This document shows, piece by piece, positions 24,128 through 34,445 of a stretch of 64,000 nt of DNA. A model generated the notes under the pieces. It was given only the letters and a program-made list of their open reading frames with translations, was not told the DNA's origin and made no database searches. Each line of letters starts with the position of its first letter. Within the stretch, counting starts at the first letter, position 1. This DNA is from Ecdyonurus torrentis (Eukaryota > Arthropoda > Insecta > Ephemeroptera > Heptageniidae): assembly GCA_949318235.1 (NCBI GenBank), contig OX439131.1, forward strand, positions 34,413,930 through 34,477,929, given 5' to 3'. A program made the translations under genes and the position numbers.

Positions 24128-27100
24128 CATGTTAATTACATTCATCATTAAGACTAAAACTTTAAAGTTCTTTGACTACTAACTTGGGAGACAGTTGATA
24201 GTGTTGATTGGCTAAAGACACTCTCCATCCAGTACATCCTGTTCTCTTTAGCTCTGCTAACCAATCTGTGTGATCTTGGAACATGCGTACTTCATTGTTG
24301 CAATGATATGATGCCTCCCTACAATGATAATAATTGATATCAGTTATTGTGACTATTTAAATACATTTTTATATCGAACTTGTATAACTGTAATGTATCG
24401 TCTCATGGCACATACATTTGACACCCATCAAAAGATGAATAAATTTATCCTCATGTTTTTAAAACTTACGGATAACGACAGGTAAAGCTGGCAACTCACA
24501 ACTTATTACCCTTCAAAATGATGGAATCTGAGAGATACATATGACTGGTTGCATTTCTTAACATTATAGCGCAGTTCCTTCTGCCAATATCAGTCAACAA
24601 CAAAACATGAAAAAGGCTCCATCAGTAAATATTAGCAGAGCTTGGTCTGTTGGTATTTATCTGTTTTCCATCTGCTTTTCGAAAGGTGTGTAAAAGGTGC
24701 AAATTCAAATAATGGTCAGTTTCTGTCAACATCCCTTGACGGACATCAGATTTACATGCCATGTGAATGATACTTAAAAAGGGAAAAATACAAACCTGTA
24801 ATCATAGGCAAATAGAAGTTGATGTCTTCTGGGAAATGCATGGTGTAACAAGGCGTTTGCTATGGTTTTGCCATTATTTACAGGAGAGAACTTGAAACTA
24901 AAGGTTAAAATTCTCATTGTCTGAAATATGAAATACAGAACATAAGTAATTGATTATTTATTTTAATCTAATTATAAGGAATTGTGAATAAATAGCTTTT
25001 GCTTCTGCCTGCTTTTTCTTCTTCTTCTTTATTATTATTATTACCTTGCAAATTATTTGAAGTCCTTTTACTTTGCTGGTAACATTATTTCCTGGTATAA
25101 GTCTTCTTTTCTTGTCTCTTGAAGTTTGGAAGACACAATCAATATTTGAAAGACTAACTTCAGTTTCCTCTAGGAGATAGCTTTGCTGGCAACCCATACT
25201 CTAAAATTAGACACAAAATGTAACTCCATCAGATAAATTAAAAAATAAAATTTAAATTAATTACAATTTAAGAAATTACATTCTGAAAATAAAATTATCT
25301 ATAACTCTATAAGTACATATATAATAAAGTTTATAGATCAAGGTTCTGCATGAAATATTATTTTTTGGTTCGGATATTTTAAGTTCATTTTAATAAAATT
25401 TTAAATCACTTACCTCATTGTGACCTCCATCCCTTCCAATGAATGATAACTTAAAATTTGTAACAACCAATGAACCAGACCAACCATGATTACGTTCACT
25501 TAAGGGAACAAAGTAGAGTACATTTTTTGCCTCCGCTACCACCAATTCTCCTATAAAGCAAAAACATTACGTTTTGATATTAAAATTAAAGCAATAAATT
25601 CAACAATAGTTTCTTATAATAAATCAATTAGGAAATAGCAGATGGAAAAAATGCTTTTTTTCTGTGAAATAGGAAAAAACCATCGCGGTTAGTATTAATA
25701 AGTTTAAAAAAATATTTAGAAAATAGTTGGTAGAGATTAGAGCACGTTGAATTGAAAATTAATAAAACGCGAAAATTCTCTAATTTAAATAGTAAATTGG
25801 GACAAGGGATCAAATATTCTAGCTTTAGCTAGTTAAAAAGTAGACGTTAAAGGGATGGAGGTATAGTGTCAAAATAAAATACGATGTGCCTAGCATCTCA
25901 CGTTCTCACACTACGTCAAAGACACAACATTATAAAACAGCATCAGACTTACTCTTTGCCTTAGACCGGTTTCGTCCTTTACCTAGGACTCATCAGTAAG
26001 GCTCGGCAGAGAGCTCTGTACAGCTAGAGATGGCTCACACCACATCTGCTAACTGACTGAGCTGAGGAAGCAAGTGGCAGTCGCGTTTTTATACGCGATG
26101 CCCCCGCAGCTGCACGCGCTGATTGGTTAAAATCGCGCGCGCAAACTCGGCTTGCTGTTTAAAACCTCTCATCCTCACACTGTAATATAAAATCGTGTCT
26201 AAGAGGGGTGTAAGACAGGCAGCCAGCAAGCAATAGTGTCCTCCCTCACTTCCCAGAGTTCCCCAACTCCAGAAAGATCGCGAGAACACTACGCCTACCG
26301 ACTGCACAGTATCGTGATTCACGCTAGTTACATCGCTTTATATGTTGACACTGGGGTAGGAAAAGCAAAAAGATGATAGAGTAGGAGAGATAGAATAAAT
26401 ATTATGCGCTTTGGCATATAGTTTAATTAATTTAGTACGTGCTCTTATTGACGTTGGCAAGTAAAAGGGCCGAATAAAATAAAAATGAAAGAATATTATT
26501 TACAAAAGCTTAAAATTAAAACAAAAAGATCGACTTGGCGATAATATGCGTATTAGGAAAAAACCATCGCGGTTAGTATTAATAAGTTTAAAAAAATATT
26601 TAGAAAATAGTTGGTAGAGATTAGAGCACGTTGAATTGAAAATTAATAAAACGCGAAAATTCTCTAATTTAAATAGTAAATTGGGACAAGGGATCAAATA
26701 TTCTAGCTTTAGCTAGTTAAAAAGTAGACGTTAAAGGGATGGAGGTATAGTGTCAAAATAAAATACGATGTGCCTAGCATCTCACGTTCTCACACTACGT
26801 CAAAGACACAACATTATAAAACAGCATCAGACTTACTCTTTGCCTTAGACCGGTTTCGTCCTTTACCTAGGACTCATCAGTAAGGCTCGGCAGAGAGCTC
26901 TGTACAGCTAGAGATGGCTCACACCACATCTGCTAACTGACTGAGCTGAGGAAGCAAGTGGCAGTCGCGTTTGCCGATTGCAAAAGTCGCGACTGCCACT
27001 TGCTTCCTCAGCTCAGTCAGTTAGCAGATGTGGTGTGAGCCATCTCTAGCTGTACAGAGCTCTCTGCCGAGCCTTACTGATGAGTCCTAGGTAAAGGACG

Positions 27101-30100
27101 AAACCGGTCTAAGGCAAAGAGTAAGTCTGATGCTGTTTTATAATGTTGTGCCTTTGACGTAGTGTGAGAACGTGAGATGCTAGGCACATCGTATTTTATT
27201 TTGACACTATACCTCCATCCCTTTAACGTCTACTTTTTAACTAGCTAAAGCTAGAATATTTGATCCCTTGTCCCAATTTACTATTTAAATTAGAGAATTT
27301 TCGCGTTTTATTAATTTTCAATTCAACGTGCTCTAATCTCTACCAACTATTTTCTAAATATTTTTTTAAACTTATTAATACTAACCGCGATGGTTTTTTC
27401 CTAATACGCATATTATCGCCAAGTCGATCTTTTTGTTTTAATTTTAAGCTTTTGTAAATAATATTCTTTCATTTTTATTTTATTCGGCCCTTTTACTTGC
27501 CAACGTCAATAAGAGCACGTACTAAATTAATTAAACTATATGCCAAAGCGCATAATATTTATTCTATCTCTCCTACTCTATCATCTTTTTGCTTTTCCTA
27601 CCCCAGTGTCAACATATAAAGCGATGTAACTAGCGTGAATCACGATACTGTGCAGTCGGTAGGCGTAGTGTTCTCGCGATCTTTCTGGAGTTGGGGAACT
27701 CTGGGAAGTGAGGGAGGACACTATTGCTTGCTGGCTGCCTGTCTTACACCCCTCTTAGACACGATTTTATATTACAGTGTGAGGATGAGAGGTTTTAAAC
27801 AGCAAGCCGAGTTTGCGCGCGCGATTTTAACCAATCAGCGCGTGCAGCTGCGGGGGCATCGCGTATAAAAACGCGACTGCCACTTGCTTCCTCAGCTCAG
27901 TCAGTTAGCAGATGTGGTGTGAGCCATCTCTAGCTGTACAGAGCTCTCTGCCGAGCCTTACTGATGAGTCCTAGGTAAAGGACGAAACCGGTCTAAGGCA
28001 AAGAGTAAGTCTGATGCTGTTTTATAATGTTGTGTCTTTGACGTAGTGTGAGAACGTGAGATGCTAGGCACATCGTATTTTATTTTGACACTATACCTCC
28101 ATCCCTTTAACGTCTACTTTTTAACTAGCTAAAGCTAGAATATTTGATCCCTTGTCCCAATTTACTATTTAAATTAGAGAATTTTCGCGTTTTATTAATT
28201 TTCAATTCAACGTGCTCTAATCTCTACCAACTATTTTCTAAATATTTTTTTAAACTTATTAATACTAACCGCGATGGTTTTTTCCTAATACGCATATTAT
28301 CGCCAAGTCGATCTTTTTGTTTTAATTTTAAGCTTTTGTAAATAATATTCTTTCATTTTTATTTTATTCGGCCCTTTTACTTGCCAACGTCAATAAGAGC
28401 ACGTACTAAATTAATTAAACTATATGCCAAAGCGCATAATATTTATTCTATCTCTCCTACTCTATCATCTTTTTGCTTTTCCTACCCCAGTGTCAACATA
28501 TAAAGCGATGTAACTAGCGTGAATCACGATACTGTGCAGTCGGTAGGCGTAGTGTTCTCGCGATCTTTCTGGAGTTGGGGAACTCTGGGAAGTGAGGGAG
28601 GACACTATTGCTTGCTGGCTGCCTGTCTTACACCCCTCTTAGACACGATTTTATATTACAGTGTGAGGATGAGAGGTTTTAAACAGCAAGCCGAGTTTGC
28701 GCGCGCGATTTTAACCAATCAGCGCGTGCAGCTGCGGGGGCATCGCGTATAAAAACGCGACTGCCACTTGCTTCCTCAGCTCAGTCAGTTAGCAGATGTG
28801 GTGTGAGCCATCTCTAGCTGTACAGAGCTCTCTGCCGAGCCTTACTGATGAGTCCTAGGTAAAGGACGAAACCGGTCTAAGGCAAAGAGTAAGTCTGATG
28901 CTGTTTTATAATGTTGTGTCTTTGACGTAGTGTGAGAACGTGAGATGCTAGGCACATCGTATTTTATTTTGACACTATACCTCCATCCCTTTAACGTCTA
29001 CTTTTTAACTAGCTAAAGCTAGAATATTTGATCCCTTGTCCCAATTTACTATTTAAATTAGAGAATTTTCGCGTTTTATTAATTTTCAATTCAACGTGCT
29101 CTAATCTCTACCAACTATTTTCTAAATATTTTTTTAAACTTATTAATTTTTTCTGTGAAAGTTATGTATATATGAAAGACTCTAATAATATGCTTTGATA
29201 ATTAAATGCAATCAAAATACTACAGACAGCTTCGGCTCAGGCATGAATTGGTGAACTGTAAAATTCATGTCGGAAGCTTGTAAATTTCATCTCTTTACAA
29301 TTCTCAAATTTCTCGACATCTTCTGATCATATTTGTACATACATACATACATATCATGACGCTATAAATCCCTTTCGGGGTAAGCCAACAACACAGATGT
29401 TTTATCCTGACCCAGTGATAGACCTCCACAACTTCCTATCCTGACATACTTCACTTGCTTCCGCCAGTCTCATACCTTGTTTCATACATTTCCTTTTGCA
29501 TTTCATACTGCGTACATTCTTATTTTTCAAACATCTTCCAACCACCTCAGACCATGATGTTTCAGGCCTGCCTCTATCTCTCCTTCCATCCACTCTACTA
29601 TGAAATACCTGCTTTGCTATTCTTTCATCACCCATTCTCTCAACATGACCAAACCACCGTAATACACTGTTCTCATACTTCTCAGTCACAGTTTCTTTTA
29701 CTCCACATTTCTCCAACACCCAAGTATTCCTTACCCTATCTAATCTTGTTTTACCACACATACTTCTGAGAAAACTCATACCAACAGCATTCACCCTACT
29801 CATATGCCTACTCTGACATACCCATGATTCAGAACCATATAAGATAGTTGGGAGTAAGACAGAATTGTACACTGTAAGTTTTGCTTTGTTTGATAAAGCA
29901 TCACTCTTGGCCAATCCTGCCATGCTGCCAACTACTTTCCTACCTGCCGCCACTCTCCTCTCAATCTCCCCATCTATACTTCCTAATATGATACTTTAGG
30001 AAGTATCATATTTGTAATAGCTATTTATTGACCGTAATAATAATAATAAAATCCCTTCTAAAGAAAATGTGTACCTGGAAGTGAATATAAATCATGCATA

Positions 30101-31786
30101 TCATATTCACTGAGACATATCAATTGTCACAGCCAAGTTTAAACTATTTACCTGGCAATAAACGCGGGACATGCTGCTCACTGAAGGAATCCTCTCCACT
30201 TGTATTGAGTGTCTGCAAAAGGGAATTAAAGTCAGATTTATAATATTCTATTTTCTAACAATATGTATGATAGATATACAGTACTGTAATAAAATATGTG
30301 GACTATAATTAGGTAGGCGTAATAGAATTACAAATTTAATTCACAATGTAGTTGTACTTATATCTACATACTGCCATCTCTACCATTAGGTTATTTGGTA
30401 AAATTTTGTATTAGTGTCTACATATATGCAGAGGATCACATTTATTTTGTCTGTATTGGTCCTACAAATAGACCTTATATTGTTGTGAACTGCATGTATG
30501 TATGTATGTAAGATATGTATAGACCTGCAGTGTGTTACATACAGTACTAACTATATACAGTATATTGGTGTTGGAAAGTGGAAAGGATGTTCATACATAT
30601 AATATAATGAATGATAATTGCTTCAATTATCAGCAGGTCTTTGCTGTTTTTATTATTATATATGTATCGCCATTGTTACATCCAAAGGGCGTACTTTGAT
30701 CTTTTTGCATCAAAATGAAACACTTAACAAATTTCAAAAGAATGAACTATTTACACCTTACAAAGTCACAGCTTTTTGGAGCTATATAAAACAGGTGTGA
30801 GTTCTCCAGGTAGCCGCAAATATGTAATGTGTAGATTGGTCATTCTTTGGAAATTTGTAAAGTGTAGAAGCTTCATCTTGACGCGAGAAGATTGACTTGC
30901 ATTTGGATACTTTTTTGCAAAGTGTGTACCTGCATTTGGCTACTTTCGATTCTGCACGCACATCTCTCATAAGTTAACCATGTAAAACCAAGTGCACGTA
31001 CGTCCTTTGTGGTACTGGATACAAATGCAAAAACACCTTTTGTAAGACAACTTTGAAATGCAAGTATGCCCTTTGGACATAACAACAGCAATATATACCT
31101 ATGTATATAATATGTTCAGCTTAACGGTGAGTTTTGAAATTTTTACACAAAAATGATTGCTAAATCATCTCTTTTGTGCAAAATTTTTAAAACCCTAAAA
31201 TGAGTGTTAGGTATTTAAATATATAGGCCTATATAAATACAACAACTGTACTGATAATTAAAACAATAACCATATATATTATATTATACGTAATGATCAT
31301 ATTATGACAAGTTGATATGTATAACACATTAACACTGGGCAAAAGTTTCTGAAAGGGGGATATAGGTAACCTGCAACAGTCTACCCAGTAAACCACACTT
31401 TACACGGAAAGTACTTTTCCAGTACATTTCTTGATTTCCTACAAGTACTTTTCTGGCTCTTGCTACAAGTACTTGTCCCATGTAAGTGTGTCACTCTGGG
31501 TCATATGCTTTGCAAGTACTTTCTTCTAACAGTGCTTTGCAAGCACTTTCCATTCACTTATGATTTTTTATTATTTATAAAAAGTTTATCCCCTTCAGTT
31601 GCCAACCTAGCCGGCTCTCGGGATCGAACCTCTGCCTCTGACCATCGGATCATAAGACCATGGCTCTACCACTGAGCCACTGGCGCTTGATATTGAAATA
31701 AGAGTTAAAAACATATATTTCTCTTTCTCTTTATTTTTTACTTGCTTCTGATTGGTCGGCACTGCATGTACTTGTAAAGTGCATGC

Positions 31787-31818
<32 letters not shown>

Positions 31819-33573
31819 CTTTGCAAGCACTTTCTTAAAAGCGCTGTTCATGTACATGTCAATTACATTTCAGTTAAATTTTTGTAAACTACATGAAAAG
31901 CACATGCAGAAATCTGTGGACATGTACTTTTCACGTAGTTTTATAATAAAAAGTACTTGCCATGTATATTTCCGTATAACATGGTTTACTGGGTATGCAT
32001 AGCTTTTCTCATGGATATAAAACGAAAAACGCACATTGCTAATATGCCCCGTTCTGATTTTTTATTCTTTTTTGCAGATCTGTACATACGCTGAACTTTT
32101 AATTGAAGTGTTCACCTCTAGACAAAAGTTTGGATGATTTATACAGGCAACCCGCAACCACACTATGTATATGCCATTGACTAATAAAGCAACAACTGTT
32201 TTGAGGCTGACTTTAAGCGATTTCGATCACATCCGCTTCCGTTTCATGCGTAGTAAGTATGTACAAACAAAAGCGGATGTGACCGAAATCGCTTAAATTC
32301 AGCCTCAAAACAGTTATAAGAAAACACAGCGGCTGCCGCAGGCCGGTTCTTAAGCTTTTGTCCACAGGTAAACTTGTTGTTGATGACCGTGATTGGAGGA
32401 GGAGGGGAGGGGTGATGATGAGATTATGTACAGTGCCAATTTTGGTGGTTTACAGTACCAAATTTGGTGGAATTTCCGATTTGAAACAAATTTTCCCAAA
32501 ACTATAAATTACAGTACAGTCAACCGGGGTGACTTTGAACGCCCGGGGTGACTTTGAACACCCATTTATCTCTACTTTGGGCACTCATTTCAAATTTTTG
32601 AAACATGCCATTAGGATCAAAAACAAATTTGAACAACAGTAAGATTCTTCAAATTTCTAAAATGAGGCCCCAAGACAGAGATAATTGGGTGTTCAAAGTC
32701 ACCCCGGGCGTTCAAAGTCACCCCGGTTGACTGTACATAACTTCTGTTAACAAAACTTATTGTTGTTATAAAAGAGATGTCCTGTAAGGTAATTAATTAA
32801 ATTAATTATAGGTATATTATATATATATCCAAACACCTGTGATCCAAACATTCATTTCATTATATGCATGCACCGATACATATATCATATGTACCGACAT
32901 GAATTGAATAACCTGCAATTTTAGTAATGCATTTCAGTCTATAGTTGTGCAGGTTTTTCATTTCCTTGCGGTACAAATTAAATACAATAATAATTAAAAT
33001 GTAATACATACAAATTATGTATACATACAAACATAATACATATGTACGTATGTATGTATGTATGTATGTATGTATGTATGTATATCATTGTGTACGTACA
33101 TAACATACATAGTATGATATGTATGTATATACATACATACATACATACTGTAACGTACATACATAACATAGACACACTCACACACATGACACATGTATGT
33201 TTGTATTGCAAGTATGATTTATGTGTAACAGTGTAGTGTACTGCAGTGTACGTATAACGTATGCATACATACATTCGGTATGAAGTATTTTAACAAGAAA
33301 TAAGGAAGCAGCAAGAAAAAGATCAAAAATACAATTAAAAAAACAAACAGTTATTTGTGCTATTAATGATAGTATGTTTCCAATGCACTAGTAAAAGTTT
33401 TGTGTGCAAACAATACAGCGTTGACAACAGTAAATGAATGAATAAAACAATAAAACCACAAATGATGTCCCACGCCCCAAAAAATAAGACCACGGCATTC
33501 TTACTTGCATATCATGTTCTTCTGCGTCTATATCAATGTAACTTTTGAAACTGTTTGACATTCTATCATTCAT
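18575..33573 (-). CDS. MTMR10: Inactive myotubularin-related protein, MTMR10/11/12 group
   Basis: Catalytically dead myotubularin; relatives bind and stabilise active phosphoinositide 3-phosphatases. Exons: 33,505-33,573 (ATG), 30,152-30,212, 25,414-25,550, 25,045-25,200, 24,796-24,920, 24,184-24,318, 23,885-24,046, 23,476-23,621, 22,935-23,081, 20,253-20,425, 19,257-19,427, 18,575-19,180. Phases close to give 695 residues (vertebrate paralogues about 750-780). PH-GRAM spans roughly residues 44-160 (ELVVAEAKNVLYFVPLSE), the phosphatase-like domain about 185-500. The P-loop reads QEGDGRDLS (379-387) where active enzymes have HCSDGWDRT: catalytic Cys is Glu380 and Arg is Leu386. The C-terminal WMQCYCRWVPML region resembles MTMR10/12. 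MTMR10, 11 and 12 are vertebrate duplicates, so the symbol is by best resemblance. The 4.6-kb intron at 25,551-30,151 holds the hammerhead array; the 2.5-kb intron at 20,426-22,934 holds a giant palindrome. Confidence 0.9.
19540..19725. repeat. 186-bp palindrome, AGGATAGTAAAAA ends
   Basis: Ends AGGATAGTAAAAAGCC / ...TTTTTTACTATCCT; the inner arms CTATCATTACACAGCTATAA and complement surround a (TTC)n run at about 19,691-19,712. In the intron before MTMR10-like exon 11. Confidence 0.7.
19793..20006. repeat. Word-palindrome, AAAGTGTAGATG family, copy 1
   Basis: Ends TATATCGATGCTACCGCGTC / GACGCGGAAGCATCGATATA. The arms contain CATCTACACTTTCCAGTTTG and a second CTACACTTTCC word, mirrored on the right. 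Confidence 0.8.
20010..20153. repeat. 144-bp palindrome
   Basis: Ends TGGTTGCGGCAAAAGGCTTC / GGCCTTTTGCTGCGACCA; the inner inverted pair is CTCTAGTGATCAG / CTGATCACTGGAG. It directly abuts the preceding word-palindrome. Confidence 0.75.
20730..22528. mobile_element. 1.8-kb palindrome with unequal arms
   Basis: The left arm 20,730-21,688 and right arm 21,897-22,528 are inverted copies (for example AAAATCTGTCCGCTTGTTTTT on the left and its complement near 22,500). The left arm is longer by about 330 bp (about 21,130-21,500), which looks like an insertion or a deletion in the other arm. The centre contains (GA)n at 21,688-21,747. Mirrored ORFs (LPEAIDKVTMQYS) appear in both arms, possibly non-coding. 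It separates MTMR10-like exons 9 and 10. Confidence 0.8.
25958..26002 (-). ncRNA. Type I hammerhead ribozyme, copy 1
   Basis: Read on the minus strand: stem I GCCTTA pairs with TAAGGC; CTGATGA; stem II GTCC/GGAC with an 8-nt loop; GAAA; then ACCGGTC, which supplies a two-pair stem III and the cleavage trinucleotide GTC. All conserved core bases are present. Cleavage is expected after GTC, that is after the base at plus position 25,964. The very short self-complementary stem III (ACCGGT) suggests the active form is a dimer, as known for short-stem-III hammerheads in animals. Confidence 0.9.
26087..26126 (-). promoter_or_regulatory. CCAAT + TATA promoter, inverted unit
   Basis: Minus-strand CCAAT (complement at 26,122-26,126) and TATAAAA (complement at 26,087-26,093), upstream of ribozyme copy 1. 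Confidence 0.6.
26842..26886 (-). ncRNA. Type I hammerhead ribozyme, copy 2
   Basis: Identical core to copy 1, exactly 884 bp away. This copy lacks the CCAAT/TATA segment because the unit is cut at the head-to-head junction near 26,975. Confidence 0.9.
27071..27115 (+). ncRNA. Type I hammerhead ribozyme, copy 3
   Basis: Plus-strand copy with stem I GCCTTA (27,071-27,076) and TAAGGC (27,110-27,115), CTGATGA at 27,077-27,083, stem II GTCC/GGAC and GAAA before ACCGGTC. Predicted cleavage is between 27,109 and 27,110. Beyond an internal loop, CTCT upstream can pair with AGAG at about 27,118-27,121 and so lengthen stem I. Like copy 2 it starts at the junction and lacks the promoter segment. Confidence 0.9.
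27831..27870 (+). promoter_or_regulatory. CCAAT + TATA promoter of 884-bp unit
   Basis: CCAAT at 27,831-27,835 and TATAAAA at 27,864-27,870, about 33 bp apart, is a textbook RNA polymerase II core layout. The ribozyme starts 85 bp downstream. The identical pair recurs at 28,715-28,754. Confidence 0.65.
27955..27999 (+). ncRNA. Type I hammerhead ribozyme, copy 4
   Basis: Identical core to copy 3, 884 bp downstream. It lies about 85 bp after a TATAAAA box (27,864-27,870), so RNA started there would carry the ribozyme near its 5' end. Predicted cleavage lies between 27,993 and 27,994. Confidence 0.9.
28715..28754 (+). promoter_or_regulatory. CCAAT + TATA promoter, next unit
   Basis: Exact copy of the preceding promoter, 884 bp on; it serves ribozyme copy 5. 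Confidence 0.6.
28839..28883 (+). ncRNA. Type I hammerhead ribozyme, copy 5
   Basis: Identical core to copies 3 and 4, again 884 bp on. Transcripts spanning copies 4 and 5 would release an 884-nt monomer on self-cleavage. The unit ends at 29,146, about 260 bp downstream. Confidence 0.9.
29335..29995 (-). mobile_element. 5'-truncated non-LTR retrotransposon (LINE) fragment
   Basis: A 183-codon frame at 29,402-29,953 (extending upstream to about 29,990 as GSIDGEIERRVAAGRK) matches the post-polymerase C-terminus of LINE reverse transcriptases: KLTVYNSVLLPTILYGSESW, SVLRWFGHVERMGDERIAKQ, RRDRGRPETSW. The 3' end runs into a (CATA)n microsatellite tail at 29,337-29,352. It lies in the same MTMR10-like intron as the hammerhead array, starting about 180 bp from its right edge. 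Confidence 0.85.
30663..31096. repeat. Word-palindrome, GGGCGTACTTGCATTT family, copy 3
   Basis: Begins TATCGCCATTGTTACATCCA and ends TTTGGACATAACAACAGCAA. Inside are GACTTGCATTTGGATACTTT, AAACCAAGTGCACGTACGTC and an AAAGTGTAGAAGC word shared with the family at 19.8 kb. Diverged. Confidence 0.65.
31384..31993. mobile_element. MITE with CCCAGTAAACC ends, TA-flanked
   Basis: Ends CCCAGTAAACCA / TGGTTTACTGGG with TA on each side. Inside are repeated words: AAGTACTTTTC, ACAAGTACTTGTC, TTTGCAAGCACTTTC on the left and their inverted forms on the right. The middle holds the tRNA-like segment and a poly-A run at about 31,792-31,818. No coding capacity. In the first MTMR10-like intron. Confidence 0.75.
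31600..31690 (-). repeat. tRNA-like SINE head or tRNA relic
   Basis: Minus-strand A box TGGCTCAGTGGTAGAGC and B box GGTTCGATCCC with tRNA-like spacing. The acceptor arms (GCGCCAG and CCGGCT) do not pair and the anticodon stem is poor, so it is not a good tRNA gene. It is embedded in a larger inverted-repeat element (31,384-31,993). Confidence 0.6.
32195..32315. repeat. 121-bp palindrome
   Basis: AACTGTTTTGAGGCTGACTT and complement, with inner arms AAGCGATTTCGATCACATCC mirrored. First MTMR10-like intron. Confidence 0.75.
32517..32733. repeat. MITE with CAGTCAACCGGGG ends, TA-flanked
   Basis: Inverted ends of about 50 bp made of two GGGGTGACTTTGAAC words (CAGTCAACCGGGGTGACTTT first), flanked by TA on both sides. 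The inner part is also loosely palindromic. First MTMR10-like intron. Confidence 0.8.
33030..33150. repeat. (GTAT)n/(CATA)n microsatellite
   Basis: Tetranucleotide tract with both orientations (TATG up to about 33,082, CATA from about 33,125), able to fold on itself. First MTMR10-like intron. Confidence 0.9.
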
Positions 33574-33816
33574 GGTGTATATTTACTTTCAAGCTTTGTA
33601 GAAAAGATACAGAATGAGTTTTTAAGTAATTAATAAATTCCATTTTTTGCTTTGTCCATTTCCAAACAAAAATTTGCCCACAAATTTAATGAATCAGCTG
33701 GTTCAGTGCCGGAAACCGGAAACGAAAAAAAAAAAAAAAAAAAAAAAGCGCCTAATTTTTAAATATTAAATTTCTCCCTCTTCACAGTATATTATATATA
33801 CATTGATATTATACAG

Positions 33817-33995
33817 TAGTCCATCTCCTATAGCGGGAATGTCAGATCGAATGCGCGCCATAATTCCGACTGGGTGAAGTTGTCAGAACTACACGTAACA
33901 TTACTTCAAATTACGGCTTCTAGTTCTGCCACCTTCACCCAGTCGGAATTATGGCGCGCTTTCGATCTGACATTCCCGCTATAGGAGATGGACTA
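33817..33995. repeat. 179-bp palindrome 5' of the MTMR10-like gene
   Basis: Arms TAGTCCATCTCCTATAGCGG ... complement at 33,976-33,995, with inner AATTCCGACTGGGTGAAG mirrored. Arm length about 80 bp. About 240 bp upstream of the MTMR10-like start codon. Confidence 0.8.
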
Positions 33996-34024
33996 ATGTA
34001 TATATACTGTGCTCCCTCTTCTTG

Positions 34025-34239
34025 CAATGTCCCTCACGTCTTCCAACTCTGGGCTCTGGGCACTCTTTTTTTTTTTTTGAAGTCCACGCAATACTAGCGC
34101 CATCGCACGCGACACCTTAACTACAATCGTTAAGCGTATGTATATTTGTAGTTCCAGAAGTCACTACTATTGGCGCATCGTCGTTTCTATTGGACTACGT
34201 GCTAACATAGAGAGTTGGAAGACATGGTGAGGGACATTG
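34025..34239. repeat. 215-bp element with 26-bp inverted ends
   Basis: CAATGTCCCTCACGTCTTCC / complement GGAAGACATGGTGAGGGACA at the right end. The interior is unrelated on the two sides and contains a T-run. Confidence 0.7.
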
Positions 34240-34305
34240 TTCTTCTTGTCTTTTGAGAAGTTTTGAGGTCTCCTACATTTTTCCAATGTTACTTCATTAT
34301 AACCT

Positions 34306-34445
34306 GGGAAGACAACGAATACGCTTTGTTGTAAAATTTGGTTGGACCATATTTATGGAGTACTGCAAAAGCATGTTTAGTGTGTTTTTACATGCTTTTG
34401 CAGTATGGTACAATATACACCATATAGCGTATACGCCGTCTTCCC
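34306..34445. repeat. 140-bp palindrome near NBAS 3' end
   Basis: GGGAAGACAACGAATACGC mirrored by GCGTATACGCCGTCTTCCC; inner arms TACTGCAAAAGCATG / CATGCTTTTGCAGTA. About 480 bp downstream of the NBAS stop. Confidence 0.75.

Larger units (their letters stand above)
25670..29146. mobile_element. Hammerhead-ribozyme element: 884-bp units, inverted plus tandem copies
   Basis: Units of 884 bp are nearly identical. On the left about 1.5 units run in minus orientation (25,670 to about 26,975). A head-to-head junction follows near 26,975-26,990, then about 2.5 units in plus orientation to 29,146. The whole insert is flanked by the 14-bp direct repeat TTTTTTCTGTGAAA at 25,656-25,669 and 29,147-29,160, so it arrived as one insertion. 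Each unit carries a type I hammerhead and each complete unit a CCAAT/TATA pair. The 77- and 65-codon ORFs in the unit show no recognisable domain. The layout of partial inverted plus tandem terminal repeats fits Penelope-like pseudo-LTRs; a retrozyme (non-autonomous ribozyme retroelement) is the alternative. Confidence 0.85.

Noticed and set aside
26089..28752. 77-codon ORF repeated in each 884-bp unit as a small protein gene
   Set aside because: It overlaps the CCAAT/TATA region and unit identity alone explains its conservation; no recognisable domain.
31600..31690. Functional tRNA gene
   Set aside because: A and B boxes are good, but acceptor arms do not pair and it lies inside a MITE; a SINE head or relic is more likely.
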